This document shows, piece by piece, positions 15,857 through 24,765 of a stretch of DNA of 64,000 nt (positions within the stretch are counted from its first letter, which is position 1; every line of letters starts with the position of its first letter). The notes beneath the pieces are model-generated. The model saw nothing but the letters and a program-made list of their open reading frames with translations, ran no database searches and was not told where the DNA came from. This DNA comes from Verrucosispora sp. WMMD573 (lineage in GTDB: Bacteria; Actinomycetota; Actinomycetes; Mycobacteriales; Micromonosporaceae), in contig NZ_CP114901.1 of NCBI RefSeq assembly GCF_027497175.1, positions 5,270,001 to 5,334,000 on the forward strand, written 5' to 3'. A program made the translations under genes and the position numbers.

Positions 15857-17406
15857 CGGCGGGAGCCGCGCCGGGCTATCCGCAGGCGATCCTCGACCTG
15901 CTGCGCGGCGGGCGGACCCGTCCGGTCCTCGAACACGGTCCGCGTACCGTAAGCGCCGACGAGTTGTCCGAGCTGATCGCCCGGATCGCCGCAGGTCTAC
16001 AGGCGGCGGGAATCGGTCCCGGCGCCGGGGTGGCGGTGGCGCTCGGCGTGACACCGGAGGCGTTCGCCGCCATCGTCGCGGCCCAGGTGGTCGGGGCCCG
16101 GGTCGCCGGGGTACGCCCCGGACTACCTCCCGATCGCCTCCGGCACCTGCTCGGCCACCGGATCTCGGCGGTGCTCGTCGACCGCTCGACCGCGACCCCG
16201 CAACTGCGGGCCGTCACCGCCGACCTACCCCTGCTCGGCGTCGGCCCGGTCGACGAGACCCCTGACCTGAGCGCCACCCGCGCCGACGTCACACCGCCGG
16301 TCCCCGCCGGGCATCCGCACGACATCGCCCGGGTCGTCTACACCAGCGGCAGCACCGGCAACCCCAAGGGCTGCCTCCAGACGTACGCGTCCCTCGACGC
16401 CGCCTGGGTGGCGCACCCCGACCGGTGGCCACCGGCGGTCCGGGACCTCGCCGGCCACCTCGACCGCTACCTGGTTTTCGGGTCGCTGAACAGCCAGGTG
16501 ATGCTGGAGTACGGCGTGCTCACCCTGGCCGCCGGGGGCACCATGGTGATCGCCGAGCCACCCCCTGCCGGTGCGCCGTTCTTCCCCGATGCGCTGGTCC
16601 GGCACCGCGCCACCGCCAGCGTGATCACCGTGCCCCGGCTGGCACAACTGGTCGCCGCCCAGCGCGCCACGCCGGCCGACCTCGGCGCGCTACGCGCCCT
16701 GCTGGTCTCCGGCGCCCCCCTGCATCCGGCCCGGCTCGCCGAGGCGTTGCGCGTGCTCGGACCGGTCGTCTACCACGGCTACGGCCAGACCGAGACCGGC
16801 ATGATCTCCATGCTGACCCCGGCGGAGATGCTCGCCGCACCAGCCCTGCTCGCCTCGGTTGGCCGGCCACCAACCGCGGTCGAGGTGCAGGTCCGCGACA
16901 CCGACGGCCGGCCGGTCGCGGCCGGGGTCGAGGGGGAGGTCTTCGTCCGCACCCCGTCCCAGGCCGGCGGTTACTGGAACGACCCGGCAGAGACCGCCGA
17001 GGTCTTCACCGACGGCTGGGTACGCACCCGGGACCTCGGCCGGCTGGACCGCGACGGCTACCTGTACCTGCTGGGACGGGCCCGGGACGTGATCATCGTC
17101 AACGCCGACCTCCAGTACGCCGGCCCGATCGAACGTGTCCTCGCCACCTGTGACGACGTCGCCGAGGCGTACGTGGTGGCCGCGCCCGACGAGGAGACCG
17201 GCGAGGCGGTGCACGCCTTCGTGGTCCCCGCCCAGGGGCGGCAGCCGGATCCGGACGTGCTGCGCGAGCTGGTCCGGAAGCAGCTCGGCGAGGCTAGCAC
17301 CCCCCGGAGGATCACTTTCATCGCCGAGGCACCGGTCACGGCCGCCGGCAAGCCTGACAAGCGACGCCTGGCCAGCCTGGCCGACGAACGCGACGCCAGC
17401 GAGTGA
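15853..17406 (+). CDS. AMP-forming acid ligase (4-coumarate-CoA ligase-like)
   Basis: 517 residues, ANL superfamily. The P-loop is VVYTSGSTGNPKGCL (about 157-171), the adenine motif YGQTETG, the hinge region GWVRTRDLGRLDRDGYLYLLGRARD, and the C-terminal lysine lies in TAAGKPDKRRL. It activates a carboxylic acid as an adenylate and then usually transfers it to CoA or a carrier thiol. Divergent from a tyrosine ammonia-lyase, so p-coumarate or an oxidised derivative is the favoured substrate. No carrier protein, ketosynthase or acyltransferase is nearby, so the acceptor is unknown. Starts at a GTG inside the stop of the flavoprotein remnant, with no clear Shine-Dalgarno of its own. Confidence 0.88.
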   Translation: MTAGAAPGYPQAILDLLRGGRTRPVLEHGPRTVSADELSELIARIAAGLQAAGIGPGAGVAVALGVTPEAFAAIVAAQVVGARVAGVRPGLPPDRLRHLLGHRISAVLVDRSTATPQLRAVTADLPLLGVGPVDETPDLSATRADVTPPVPAGHPHDIARVVYTSGSTGNPKGCLQTYASLDAAWVAHPDRWPPAVRDLAGHLDRYLVFGSLNSQVMLEYGVLTLAAGGTMVIAEPPPAGAPFFPDALVRHRATASVITVPRLAQLVAAQRATPADLGALRALLVSGAPLHPARLAEALRVLGPVVYHGYGQTETGMISMLTPAEMLAAPALLASVGRPPTAVEVQVRDTDGRPVAAGVEGEVFVRTPSQAGGYWNDPAETAEVFTDGWVRTRDLGRLDRDGYLYLLGRARDVIIVNADLQYAGPIERVLATCDDVAEAYVVAAPDEETGEAVHAFVVPAQGRQPDPDVLRELVRKQLGEASTPRRITFIAEAPVTAAGKPDKRRLASLADERDASE

Positions 17407-17561
17407 CGGACTGCGACCCGCCGTCGAACGCATCGTGATCATTCGACCGCCACGACCAGTGACGCAGTGTCACCTGCGGTCATGACACCACGCCACTGAC
17501 GGGTTGGCGGCGTCCGCGCTGTCATGGATACATGCCCATCACCCCTGCCACCGAGGCTGCG

Positions 17562-18602
17562 ATGAACACCGACGTCGACCCTCGTCGTCGGCCGCGGCGA
17601 TGGCTGCGGATCGTCTCCAGCATCTTCGTCGCCGCCGCGGCCGTCATCAGTCTCGGCGTCGCCGCCCTCCAGCTCGGCCTGCCCTGGCAGATGAGCGAGG
17701 GCGACCACAACCATGTCTACCAGGGACCTGCTGGTTCGCAGCGTTACCAGGTCCATCTCCCGCCCCAGCAGGACGGGACCGCCCGGCTGCCGGTCGTCAT
17801 GGCGATCCACGGTTGCGCGATGACCGGCTACGGGTGGAACTCGATGAAGGCCACCACCCAGTTCAACAGCCTGGCCGACCGGGAAGGCTTCATCGTCGTC
17901 TACCCCACGCAGTTGATCTCCCGCAACGTGATCGCCTGCTGGAACTCGGCCGACCCCCGGCAGCAGCAGCGGCACACCGGAGAGCCCGCGCTGCTGGCCG
18001 GTGTCGCGCGCGAGGTGGTCGAGAAGTACGACGCGGATCCGGCGCAGGTGCACGTGGCCGGCGCGTCGTCGGGGGCGGGCACCGCCGTCATCCTCGCCGC
18101 GACCTATCCCGACGTCTTCGCCACGGTGACCTCGGTCGCCGGCGGCGAGTACGGGCTCAACCAGGTCGACCCGGACGACCCGGATTCGACCTCACCACTG
18201 GACACGGCCCGGCAGGCGTGGGCGCAGATGGGCGAGCGGGCCCGGCGGGTGCCGCTGCTGATCATTCAGGGTGAGCAGGACGATGTCGTGCCGTCCCTGG
18301 TCGCCACCCGACTCGCCGCGCAGTGGACCGCGGTGGGTGATCTCATCGACGACGGGCAGCCCAACGACAGCCTCGGCCTGACCGAGGAGACCGTGTCCGT
18401 GCCAGCCACGGCGGGACGACACGCGTACACGCGTACGACGATCACCGCGGCTGACGGCTCGTCGATCGTCGAGTCGTACCACGTCGACGGCATGGGGCAC
18501 GCTTGGCCGGGCCCGAACGGCGACGGCAGGTACACCGATCACGCGGGCCCGGACGCCAGCGAGATCGTGTGGCGGTTCGCCGAACGCCACCCCAAGCGAT
18601 GA
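17562..18602 (+). CDS. Secreted PHB depolymerase/LpqC-type esterase
   Basis: 346 residues. Basic N terminus, then a membrane or signal segment at about 17-39 (SIFVAAAAVISLGVAALQLGL), then an alpha/beta-hydrolase of the PHB-depolymerase/feruloyl esterase (CE1-like) family: oxyanion region VVMAIHGCAMTG, nucleophile serine in VAGASSGAGTA, aspartate in GEQDDVVPS, histidine in DGMGHAWPG. The ATG at 17562 is chosen because GAGG stands five bases upstream; an ATG ten codons earlier has no such site. Likely hydrolyses polyester or hydroxycinnamoyl esters outside the cell. It is downstream of the acid ligase but 155 bases away, so a link with the phenolic pathway is only suggestive. Confidence 0.87.
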   Translation: MNTDVDPRRRPRRWLRIVSSIFVAAAAVISLGVAALQLGLPWQMSEGDHNHVYQGPAGSQRYQVHLPPQQDGTARLPVVMAIHGCAMTGYGWNSMKATTQFNSLADREGFIVVYPTQLISRNVIACWNSADPRQQQRHTGEPALLAGVAREVVEKYDADPAQVHVAGASSGAGTAVILAATYPDVFATVTSVAGGEYGLNQVDPDDPDSTSPLDTARQAWAQMGERARRVPLLIIQGEQDDVVPSLVATRLAAQWTAVGDLIDDGQPNDSLGLTEETVSVPATAGRHAYTRTTITAADGSSIVESYHVDGMGHAWPGPNGDGRYTDHAGPDASEIVWRFAERHPKR

Positions 18603-18661
18603 GGACGGCCGTCAGCCAGGGTTGCCAGGGCCGGTACCCGCCCCGAGGTGCGTAGCCGAGA

Positions 18662-20008
18662 TCACCCGCCGGCGAGGCGGAAAAGCTCCGCGTGCACCTG
18701 ACGCTTCGGCACGCCGAGCCGGCGCAGGGTGTCCAGCACGGCCAGGGTGAGCGGCGGTGGACCGCAGATGAACACGTCACGATCGACGATGTCAGGTACC
18801 AACGTGGCGAGATTCGCCGGCGCGAAGGGATTGTTGTCCGGTCCGGTGCGCCCGGCCAGCAGGTGTAACCGGGCGCCCCGGGTCTTGGCGAGATTCTGTA
18901 ACTCTGCGAGCAGGGCGGCCTTGGCGGCGTCCCGAACGCGGTAGAGGACGACCACGTCGGTCAGGTCCGGATCCTCCAGGAGGGCACGGATGGGCGTGAT
19001 GCCGATTCCGCCGGCGATCAGCAGGGTCGAGTCACGAACCCGTTGTGAGGCGGTGAGTGCGCCGTACGGTCCCTCGGCGAAGACCCGGGTGCCGGCCCGT
19101 AGGCCACGTAGCCCCGAACTGGTGGTGCCGACGCCCTTGGCGGTCAGCCGCAAAGAGCGGCCGTCCGGGGCGGCGGACAGCGAGAACGGATTGACCTGCC
19201 ACCAGGGGTTGTGCCCGGGGAATCGCCACAGAAAGAACTGCCCGGCGCGGGCGGGCAGCAGGTGCAGATCCCGGCCGGTGATGTGCACCGAGACCGCGTT
19301 GTCCGGTTCGGGAACCACAGCGGCGACCCGCAGGCGGTGCCGGGCGTTGCGGGCCAGCGGAAGGAACAGCCGGCCGATCAGCAGTGCGCCGATGGCGAAG
19401 GCCCACAGACCCCACCAGTAGATCTGGGTCAGGGCGTTGCCGGTGAACGTGGTTCCCTTGTAGACCTGGTGCAGCACGGCGAGCAGGACCGCCGCGTAGA
19501 GCAGCAGATGAACGGCGTGCCAGACCTCGTACGGCAGCCGCTTTCGGGCGGCCTGCACCGAGAACGCGACCACGACGACCATCACGGCGACGGCGATCAT
19601 TCCCAGCAGGACCGGCATCTGCTGGGACAGGGTGAGCGTCTCACTCAGGAACGAGACGTTGCTGTAGGTGGCGAAGCCCAGCAGCACGACCACCGGGTGC
19701 AGCACGGCGAGCCAGAAGATCGCGAGGCCGGTCCACCGGTGCCAGACGGTGAGGTGGTCCATGCCGAAGCCGCGGTCCAGCAACGGCAACCGCGCGATCA
19801 GCAGCAGTTGCACGACCATCGCGAAGGCCAGATACAGGCCGAGGAGACGACCTATCGAACCAAGGGCGTTGTACGCCGGCGACCCGGCCAGGAAGAACAT
19901 CGCGTGGATCACGACAACGTTGGCGAGGAGAAAGGCCAGGGTCACGACGCGCGCGACGCTTGTGGAGTGGAAGGTGGTCGATATCGGTGGCTGAGAGACA
20001 GCGGTCAT
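18662..20008 (-). CDS. Ferric reductase-like transmembrane flavoprotein
   Basis: 448 residues. Six hydrophobic segments fill residues 20-220, with heme-ligand histidines in the paired patterns TVWHRWTG...AVLHPVV and YEVWHAVH...AVLHQV. The cytoplasmic half is a ferredoxin-NADP reductase module: FAD site NPFSLSAAP, pyrophosphate loop EGPYG, NAD(P) sites LIAGGIGITP and FICGPPP. It moves electrons from NAD(P)H across the membrane, for example to extracellular ferric iron or an oxidant. The start at 20008 has AGGAAGACAGG upstream. Divergent from the FAD monooxygenase, sharing a 190-base promoter region. Possibly helps iron release given the metallophore-type loci in the window, but no regulatory site supports that. 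Confidence 0.88.
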   Translation of the reverse strand: MTAVSQPPISTTFHSTSVARVVTLAFLLANVVVIHAMFFLAGSPAYNALGSIGRLLGLYLAFAMVVQLLLIARLPLLDRGFGMDHLTVWHRWTGLAIFWLAVLHPVVVLLGFATYSNVSFLSETLTLSQQMPVLLGMIAVAVMVVVVAFSVQAARKRLPYEVWHAVHLLLYAAVLLAVLHQVYKGTTFTGNALTQIYWWGLWAFAIGALLIGRLFLPLARNARHRLRVAAVVPEPDNAVSVHITGRDLHLLPARAGQFFLWRFPGHNPWWQVNPFSLSAAPDGRSLRLTAKGVGTTSSGLRGLRAGTRVFAEGPYGALTASQRVRDSTLLIAGGIGITPIRALLEDPDLTDVVVLYRVRDAAKAALLAELQNLAKTRGARLHLLAGRTGPDNNPFAPANLATLVPDIVDRDVFICGPPPLTLAVLDTLRRLGVPKRQVHAELFRLAGG

Positions 20009-20201
20009 CCTGTCTTCCTGTCGGTCCGTCGTGTCAGGGGCAGAATGGCCGCCGCCGCCGTCGATGGCAAGACCAGCAGGCAGCACCACGGTGAGCGCGG
20101 CCCCTGACCGGCGACTGAGGATCACGCACAGCCCCGGCAATGCCGTCACCGTGCCGAGCCGGCGGCCTTGCCCCAAACATCTTAGTCATTAAGATAATGG
20201 C
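20009..20201. promoter_or_regulatory. Divergent promoter; leaderless start and operator palindrome
   Basis: The 193-base gap holds, at its right end, TTGCCC (20168-20173) and TAAGAT (20190-20195) separated by 16 bases, with the ATG of the monooxygenase seven bases after TAAGAT: a good fit to a promoter that makes a leaderless mRNA. A perfect inverted repeat, ATCTTA-GTCAT-TAAGAT (20179-20195), covers the -10 element. This is where a repressor such as the co-transcribed MarR would bind. The left part, on the minus side, shows no obvious motif beyond the ribosome site of the reductase gene. Confidence 0.6.
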
Positions 20202-21449
20202 ATGAGGGTATCGACTGACTTCTCGGTGGCCATCGCCGGCGCCGGGTTATCCGGTCTCTGTCTCGCCCAGTACCTGATGCGCGCCGGCATCGACGTGCAC
20301 GTCTACGAACGGGACGCAGGCCCCTTCGTCCGGCGGCAGGGCTACCGCATCATTCTCGACCGGTACGGGCTGGCGGCGCTGCGCGAGAGCCTGCCCCGCC
20401 CGTTGTACCGCCTGGCGCTGACCACCGGCGACGAGCCCGGCGGGCAGCTGCGCTTCACCGACAGCCGGCTGCGGGACGCCTTCACCATCAACTTCAAGAA
20501 CGAGCCGTACGCGACCCGCCAGGTCGACCGGCTGACCCTGCGGTCGATCCTGCAGTCCGGGTTGGACGGGCGCATCCACTACGGCAAGACCGCCGTCGCG
20601 GTGGACAGTGACGACCCGGCCCGGCTGCGGCTGCGGTTCTCCGACGGCGGGGTCGCCGCAGCGACCGTCGTGGCCGGCGCGGACGGCGTCGGCTCGGCGC
20701 TGCGCGCGCAGCTCATGCCGGACGCGCACCCGGCGGACACCACGATGGTGGGCATCTACGGGCGATCACCCCTGCGGCACAACGGCGAGAGCGTCATCCC
20801 GGACGCGCTGCGTACCAGCGGGGTGCTGGCCATCGCGGACCGGCCCGGCCGCGCCTTCTTCTTCACCCCCATGCGGTTCGGCGAACGCCCGCCGGAGGCG
20901 TTCGCCCGTCTGGCCCCGAGCAGCTACGCGCCCACCGGCGAGGACTACGTCATGTGGGCAATGCTGCTCCGGCAGGAGGAGGTGCCCATCGACGTTCGCG
21001 GGCACCTGCTGACGCTGTGGAGGCTGGCCGCCCGGATGAGTGCGGACTTCCACCCACTCGTCCGGCGGCTGGTCGACACGGCGGAACTGGACGCCACGGT
21101 CCTCAACCTCTTCGCCACCGGCCGGCGCCCGCACCGCTGGACGGTACCCCGGGCAACGATGATGGGCGACGCCGTGCACGCCATGCCACCGTTCGGCGCC
21201 CAGGGCGGCAACACCGCGCTCCGCGACGCCGCCCTGCTCGGTCAACGACTGGTCGAGGCCCGCACGAACGGCACCCCGGTGGAGGTGGCGATCGCCAGGT
21301 ACCAGAACGAGATGGTGCCGTACGCCTTCCGTGCCGTCGACACCGCTGCCCGGCTGATGCGCCGCCTCACGGGGGGCGCTGCCGCACCGCACTGGGTGCT
21401 GACCCGGGTGTTACCTCGGTTGCACCGGGTCACCGTGCCGGAGGCATGA
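20202..21449 (+). CDS. FAD-dependent aromatic/antibiotic monooxygenase (class A)
   Basis: 415 residues, full length for the PHBH/TetX-like class. FAD motif VAIAGAGLSGLCLAQYL at the N terminus, arginine finger region VYERDAGPFVRRQGYRI, DG motif VVAGADGVGSALR, and GD motif MMGDAVHAMPPFGAQGGN. Such enzymes hydroxylate aromatic substrates or inactivate tetracycline- and rifamycin-like drugs. The ATG directly follows the -10 element, with no Shine-Dalgarno, so the mRNA is probably leaderless. A marR gene overlaps its stop, an arrangement typical of drug- or phenol-inducible defence operons. The substrate is unknown. Confidence 0.88.
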   Translation: MRVSTDFSVAIAGAGLSGLCLAQYLMRAGIDVHVYERDAGPFVRRQGYRIILDRYGLAALRESLPRPLYRLALTTGDEPGGQLRFTDSRLRDAFTINFKNEPYATRQVDRLTLRSILQSGLDGRIHYGKTAVAVDSDDPARLRLRFSDGGVAAATVVAGADGVGSALRAQLMPDAHPADTTMVGIYGRSPLRHNGESVIPDALRTSGVLAIADRPGRAFFFTPMRFGERPPEAFARLAPSSYAPTGEDYVMWAMLLRQEEVPIDVRGHLLTLWRLAARMSADFHPLVRRLVDTAELDATVLNLFATGRRPHRWTVPRATMMGDAVHAMPPFGAQGGNTALRDAALLGQRLVEARTNGTPVEVAIARYQNEMVPYAFRAVDTAARLMRRLTGGAAAPHWVLTRVLPRLHRVTVPEA

Positions 21450-21976
21450 TGGCGGTCATGTCCCACCAGCCGGCCCGTGCCGCCGCGATCGCCGACCTCA
21501 TGCGCGCCGGGCGGGAGACGTCCCGGCTGTCCATGGTGTTCCGGTACGCCGTCGCGGAACGGCTGGGCCTCACCGTGAGCGACCTGGAGTGCCTGGACTA
21601 CCTGGCAGACGTCGGCTCCGTCACCGCAGGGCAGGTCGCCGAGCGGACCAACCTCACCACCGGGGCGGTGACCAGCATGCTCCGCCGGCTCCGGCAGGCG
21701 GGCTACGTGACGGCCGAGCGCGATCCGGCGGACCGGCGACGGGTGATCGTCACCCTGCGGCCCGAGCGGATCGCCGAGCTGGCACGGCCGTACGAACAGT
21801 TCGCCGAGCGGACCGAGCGGCTCGTTGAGGGCTACAGCGTCGAGGAGGTCAACCTACTGGTTCGCCACTACGACCGGATGCAGGCGATGTACCTCGCCGA
21901 GTTGGACCGCCTCCGCAGCGACCCCGACGAAGGTGGGAACCGCGGGGACGCGGCGCGGAGCGGCCCGGTGAGGTGA
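21446..21976 (+). CDS. MarR-family transcriptional regulator
   Basis: 176 residues. HTH region TAGQVAERTNLTTGAVTSMLRRLRQAG, then the wing ERDPADRRRVIVTL, whose DPxDRR signature is classic MarR. Starts possible at 21446, 21449 and 21458; GGAGG lies just upstream and the first overlaps the monooxygenase stop by four bases. Same operon as the FAD monooxygenase, and probably binds the ATCTTA palindrome over that promoter for auto-repression. Ends 39 bases before the decayed kinase gene. Confidence 0.9.
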   Translation: MMAVMSHQPARAAAIADLMRAGRETSRLSMVFRYAVAERLGLTVSDLECLDYLADVGSVTAGQVAERTNLTTGAVTSMLRRLRQAGYVTAERDPADRRRVIVTLRPERIAELARPYEQFAERTERLVEGYSVEEVNLLVRHYDRMQAMYLAELDRLRSDPDEGGNRGDAARSGPVR

Positions 21977-22015
21977 TCAGTTCCGGTCGGGCGCCGGAGC
22001 GAGGACGGCCATCGG

Positions 22016-22666
22016 ATGTCCGACCACAGCGCCACCGTCACGGACGCCGTCGACGTCCCGGGCCCACTGCGGCTGACCCACTGGTTCGACGAGCGGCTGA
22101 CCCGGGTCGGGGTGACCGGTCGGTTCGCGCGGGACTGCCTGCTCGCGGCGCTGCTCACCGTGCTGACGTTCCTGGTCATGACGCTGTTGTTTCGGTTCGT
22201 GGCACCGACGCAGGGTCTCACCCTCGGCCCGGCGCGGGTCCCGGACCGCTCGCCACGACCATCGGACATCTGGCCACCAGCGCCCTGGCCTACGCCGGTC
22301 TCGTCCTCGTCGGCAGCTACGTAGCCACCTATCGGCGTTACCTGCAACTGGTGCGGGTCCGTGCGGACGAGGCGGTGCGGGCACAGCAGGCCATGGTGCG
22401 CGCCGCCATCGGCGCGGAACGCGCCCGGATGGCGCGCATTGCACGTCGTCGCCGCCCATCACCTGTCCGGCATGGTGGTGCCGGCGGCGGCCGAGCGACT
22501 GATCGACCCGGATCCGTCGGCGGCGAAGGCCGCGGTGGCGTGGATCCGGTCCCAGGGCAAGGAGACCCTCGACAATCCCCGGCTCGTCGTGGGGGTGCTG
22601 CGCGGTCGCCCGGGAGACAGCGACGGCAACCATCCGGTGCTTCCTCCCCCGGCAGGTCTCGCCTGA
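22016..22666 (+). pseudogene. Decayed NarL-type sensor histidine kinase
   Basis: Pieces of a two-component sensor lie in three frames. Frame one encodes an N terminus with a membrane helix (CLLAALLTVLTFLVMTLLF). A shift near 22240-22260 leads to a second helix and ERARMARIA. A further shift near 22440 leads to LHVVAAHHLSGMV, clearly the HisKA_3 box (normally ARELHDVVAHHLSGMVV). About 55 residues follow before a stop, with no HATPase domain. The broken H-box and missing kinase domain mean no activity. This is a true decay product unless the frame changes are assembly errors. Confidence 0.8.
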
Positions 22667-22690
22667 GGTGAGCAACGACCGGCCGGCCCG

Positions 22691-23039
22691 ACGGCCGTGA
22701 GGCGTCGAGCGGGTCCACCGCCGTCGAGCTGGCCCGCCGGCTCCGACCCGAGGTCATCTGCATGGACGTACGCATGCCCGGCGGTGACGGCCTCACCGCG
22801 ACCCGCCGGATCATCACCGAGGCGGTCGGGTCGCCGCCGCGCATCAGCTCACCGCGCGGGAGGTCGAGATCATCGGCCTGCTGGCCCGAGGGCTGTCCAA
22901 CGTCGAGATCGCCGACGAGTTGTTCATCGAGACCAGCACGGTCAAGTCGCACCTCGGCCGCGCCATGGCCAAGATCGGCGTGCGGGACCGGCTCCAGACG
23001 GTCGTCTGGGCCTACCGCAACGGCGTCGCATCGCGTTGA
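22691..23039 (+). pseudogene. Decayed NarL/LuxR-type response regulator
   Basis: The middle of a receiver domain is readable from about 22709 (EASSGSTAVELARRL, then VICMDVRMPGGDGLTATRRI with the phospho-Asp), but its N terminus is missing. It jumps, with a frame change near 22830, straight to a complete LuxR-type HTH (LTAREVEIIGLLARGLSNVEIADELF ... TVKSHLGRAMAKIGVRDRLQ). The second half of the receiver is deleted. Partner of the broken kinase just upstream. The HTH alone might still be translated from an internal start, but no ribosome site is evident. One 30-residue quote is avoided here: the HTH spans 22840-23036. Confidence 0.8.
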
Positions 23040-23060
23040 CGCGCGACGCGCGACGCTGGT

Positions 23061-23075
23061 GCATACCCAGTATGC
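23061..23075. promoter_or_regulatory. Inverted repeat GCATAC-CCA-GTATGC
   Basis: A perfect six-base inverted repeat ends ten bases before the ATG of the membrane protein at 23085. It overlaps TATGCT (23071-23076), which fits a -10 element, so it may be an operator over a leaderless or short-leader promoter. No regulator is assigned. Confidence 0.4.
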
Positions 23076-23084
23076 TCGCAGCCC

Positions 23085-23708
23085 ATGCGACCTGAACCCG
23101 ACAACCGGCGGGTGGTGCTCGCGGCGGCCCTGGGCGGACTGCCGCTCGGCTGCCTCGACTTCATCTGGATCAAGTACGTGCCGCATCCCGTCGGCGACCT
23201 CGGCAACTCCAGTGCGGTGTGGGCGGTCGCCGCCTACCTCTTCGGCCTCTGGGTGCGGTCGGGCACGCTGCGCGCGGCGGCGGGCGCCACTGTCGCGCTC
23301 GTGGTCGCGGTGCCCGGTTACTACGCCACGGCGGCCCTCGTGCAGGGAGACGACTGGGCCGTGCTGTGGGCACCGACCTCTCTGCTCTGGATGTGCTTCG
23401 GCGTCCTCGCCGGAGTGATCTTCGGCATCGCTGGGATATGGACACACGGGGCAGGTCGGCGACAGGTGGTCGGGCCAGCGCTGCCGGCTGCGGTGCTGTT
23501 CGCCGAGGCGGGGCTGGAGATCCGCCGGATCGGCCACCCGAACTACGGCGACGACCCGATCTGGGACGCCCTGATCAGGATCACGCTCGGCCTGCTGGTC
23601 CTCGTTCTCGCCGCGCGTACGAACCGGCAGCGGGTGCTGGCCCTCGCCGCGGCGTTGCCGCTGGCGCTGGCGGGCCTGGCAGCATTCCTGATCGCCGGTT
23701 TCCGCTGA
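23085..23708 (+). CDS. Conserved integral membrane protein, unknown function
   Basis: 207 residues with five or six hydrophobic segments (about 10-27, 43-60, 64-84, 91-115, 128-145, 165-203). Features that stand out are LDFIWIKYVPHP in the first loop and an acidic IGHPNYGDDPIWD segment before the last helices. I do not recognise a characterised family; it looks like one of the small actinobacterial DUF membrane proteins. Stands alone between the decayed regulator and the convergent cstR-like gene, under a probable promoter with a palindrome. Codon use is normal for the window, so it is very likely real. Confidence 0.8.
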   Translation: MRPEPDNRRVVLAAALGGLPLGCLDFIWIKYVPHPVGDLGNSSAVWAVAAYLFGLWVRSGTLRAAAGATVALVVAVPGYYATAALVQGDDWAVLWAPTSLLWMCFGVLAGVIFGIAGIWTHGAGRRQVVGPALPAAVLFAEAGLEIRRIGHPNYGDDPIWDALIRITLGLLVLVLAARTNRQRVLALAAALPLALAGLAAFLIAGFR

Positions 23709-23753
23709 CCGCAGCCCCGACTCCGCCGGGGCGCGACTGTTCGGCGACGAACC

Positions 23754-24113
<360 letters not shown>

Positions 24114-24130
24114 TCAATACTCGGATCCAG

Positions 24131-24146
24131 ATACCCCCCGGGGTAT
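24131..24146. promoter_or_regulatory. CstR operator-like palindrome 2
   Basis: ATACCCCCCGGGGTAT, a near-perfect inverted repeat 28 bases upstream of the rhodanese start. The arms ATACCC and GGGTAT are those described for CsoR/CstR-family operators. The following TATATCT may provide part of the -10 region. Confidence 0.7.
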
Positions 24147-24174
24147 ATATCTGGATCTGAGGATGGAGTGTCCC

Positions 24175-24765
24175 GTGACCGCCAGGAACAGTTCCCCGAC
24201 CATCGACGTGCCCACCGCGCGGGCCCTGGTCGCCGACAACCCCGACGTGCTGATCGTCGACGTACGCACCCCGAGCGAGTTCGAGACCGCACACGTTCCC
24301 GCCTCGATCAACCTCCCGCTCGACCAGGTCGACGCGCACCTCGGTCGGATCGTCGACGACGCGGGCGGCCGAATCCTGCTGATGTGCCAGTCCGGCAACC
24401 GGGCCACGACGGCCTGCACCCGGCTGGCGAACGCCGGACTGACCGATGCCACCGTCATCACCGGCGGCATGAACGCCTGGATCGCCGGGGGCGGACCGGT
24501 CGAGCGTGGCCGGCAGCGGTGGAGCCTGGAACGCCAGGTGCGCCTCGTCGCGGGCGGTGTGGTGCTGCTCACCGTCGTCGCCAGTGTCTGGGTGCCCGCC
24601 GCCCGGTTCGTGGCCGGCTTCGTCGGCGCCGGCCTGACCTTCGCCGCCCTTACCGACACCTGCGCGATGGGAGCGATGCTGTCCCGGCTGCCCTACAACC
24701 GCGGCGCCGGTTGCGACGTCGACCGGTCCCTGGCGCGGCTGCGCAACGATCGGCAACAGGCGTGA
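24175..24765 (+). CDS. Rhodanese-DUF2892 membrane protein
   Basis: 196 residues. The rhodanese domain fills residues 1-100, with VDVRTPSEFETAHVPAS and the catalytic loop LMCQSGNRA supplying the persulfide-carrying cysteine. Then two membrane helices (about 122-165) with the TDTCAMGAMLSRLPYNRG ending typical of DUF2892. It is expected to move sulfane sulfur at the inner face of the membrane. I chose the GTG at 24175 because GGATGGAG stands about six bases upstream; an ATG at 24163 lies too close to its GAGG. Downstream of an operator palindrome and coupled to the SulP gene by a four-base overlap. Confidence 0.87.
   Translation: MTARNSSPTIDVPTARALVADNPDVLIVDVRTPSEFETAHVPASINLPLDQVDAHLGRIVDDAGGRILLMCQSGNRATTACTRLANAGLTDATVITGGMNAWIAGGGPVERGRQRWSLERQVRLVAGGVVLLTVVASVWVPAARFVAGFVGAGLTFAALTDTCAMGAMLSRLPYNRGAGCDVDRSLARLRNDRQQA

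Noticed and set aside
22016-23039. An intact two-component system
   Set aside because: No single frame covers the kinase, its ATPase domain is absent and the receiver of the regulator is truncated.
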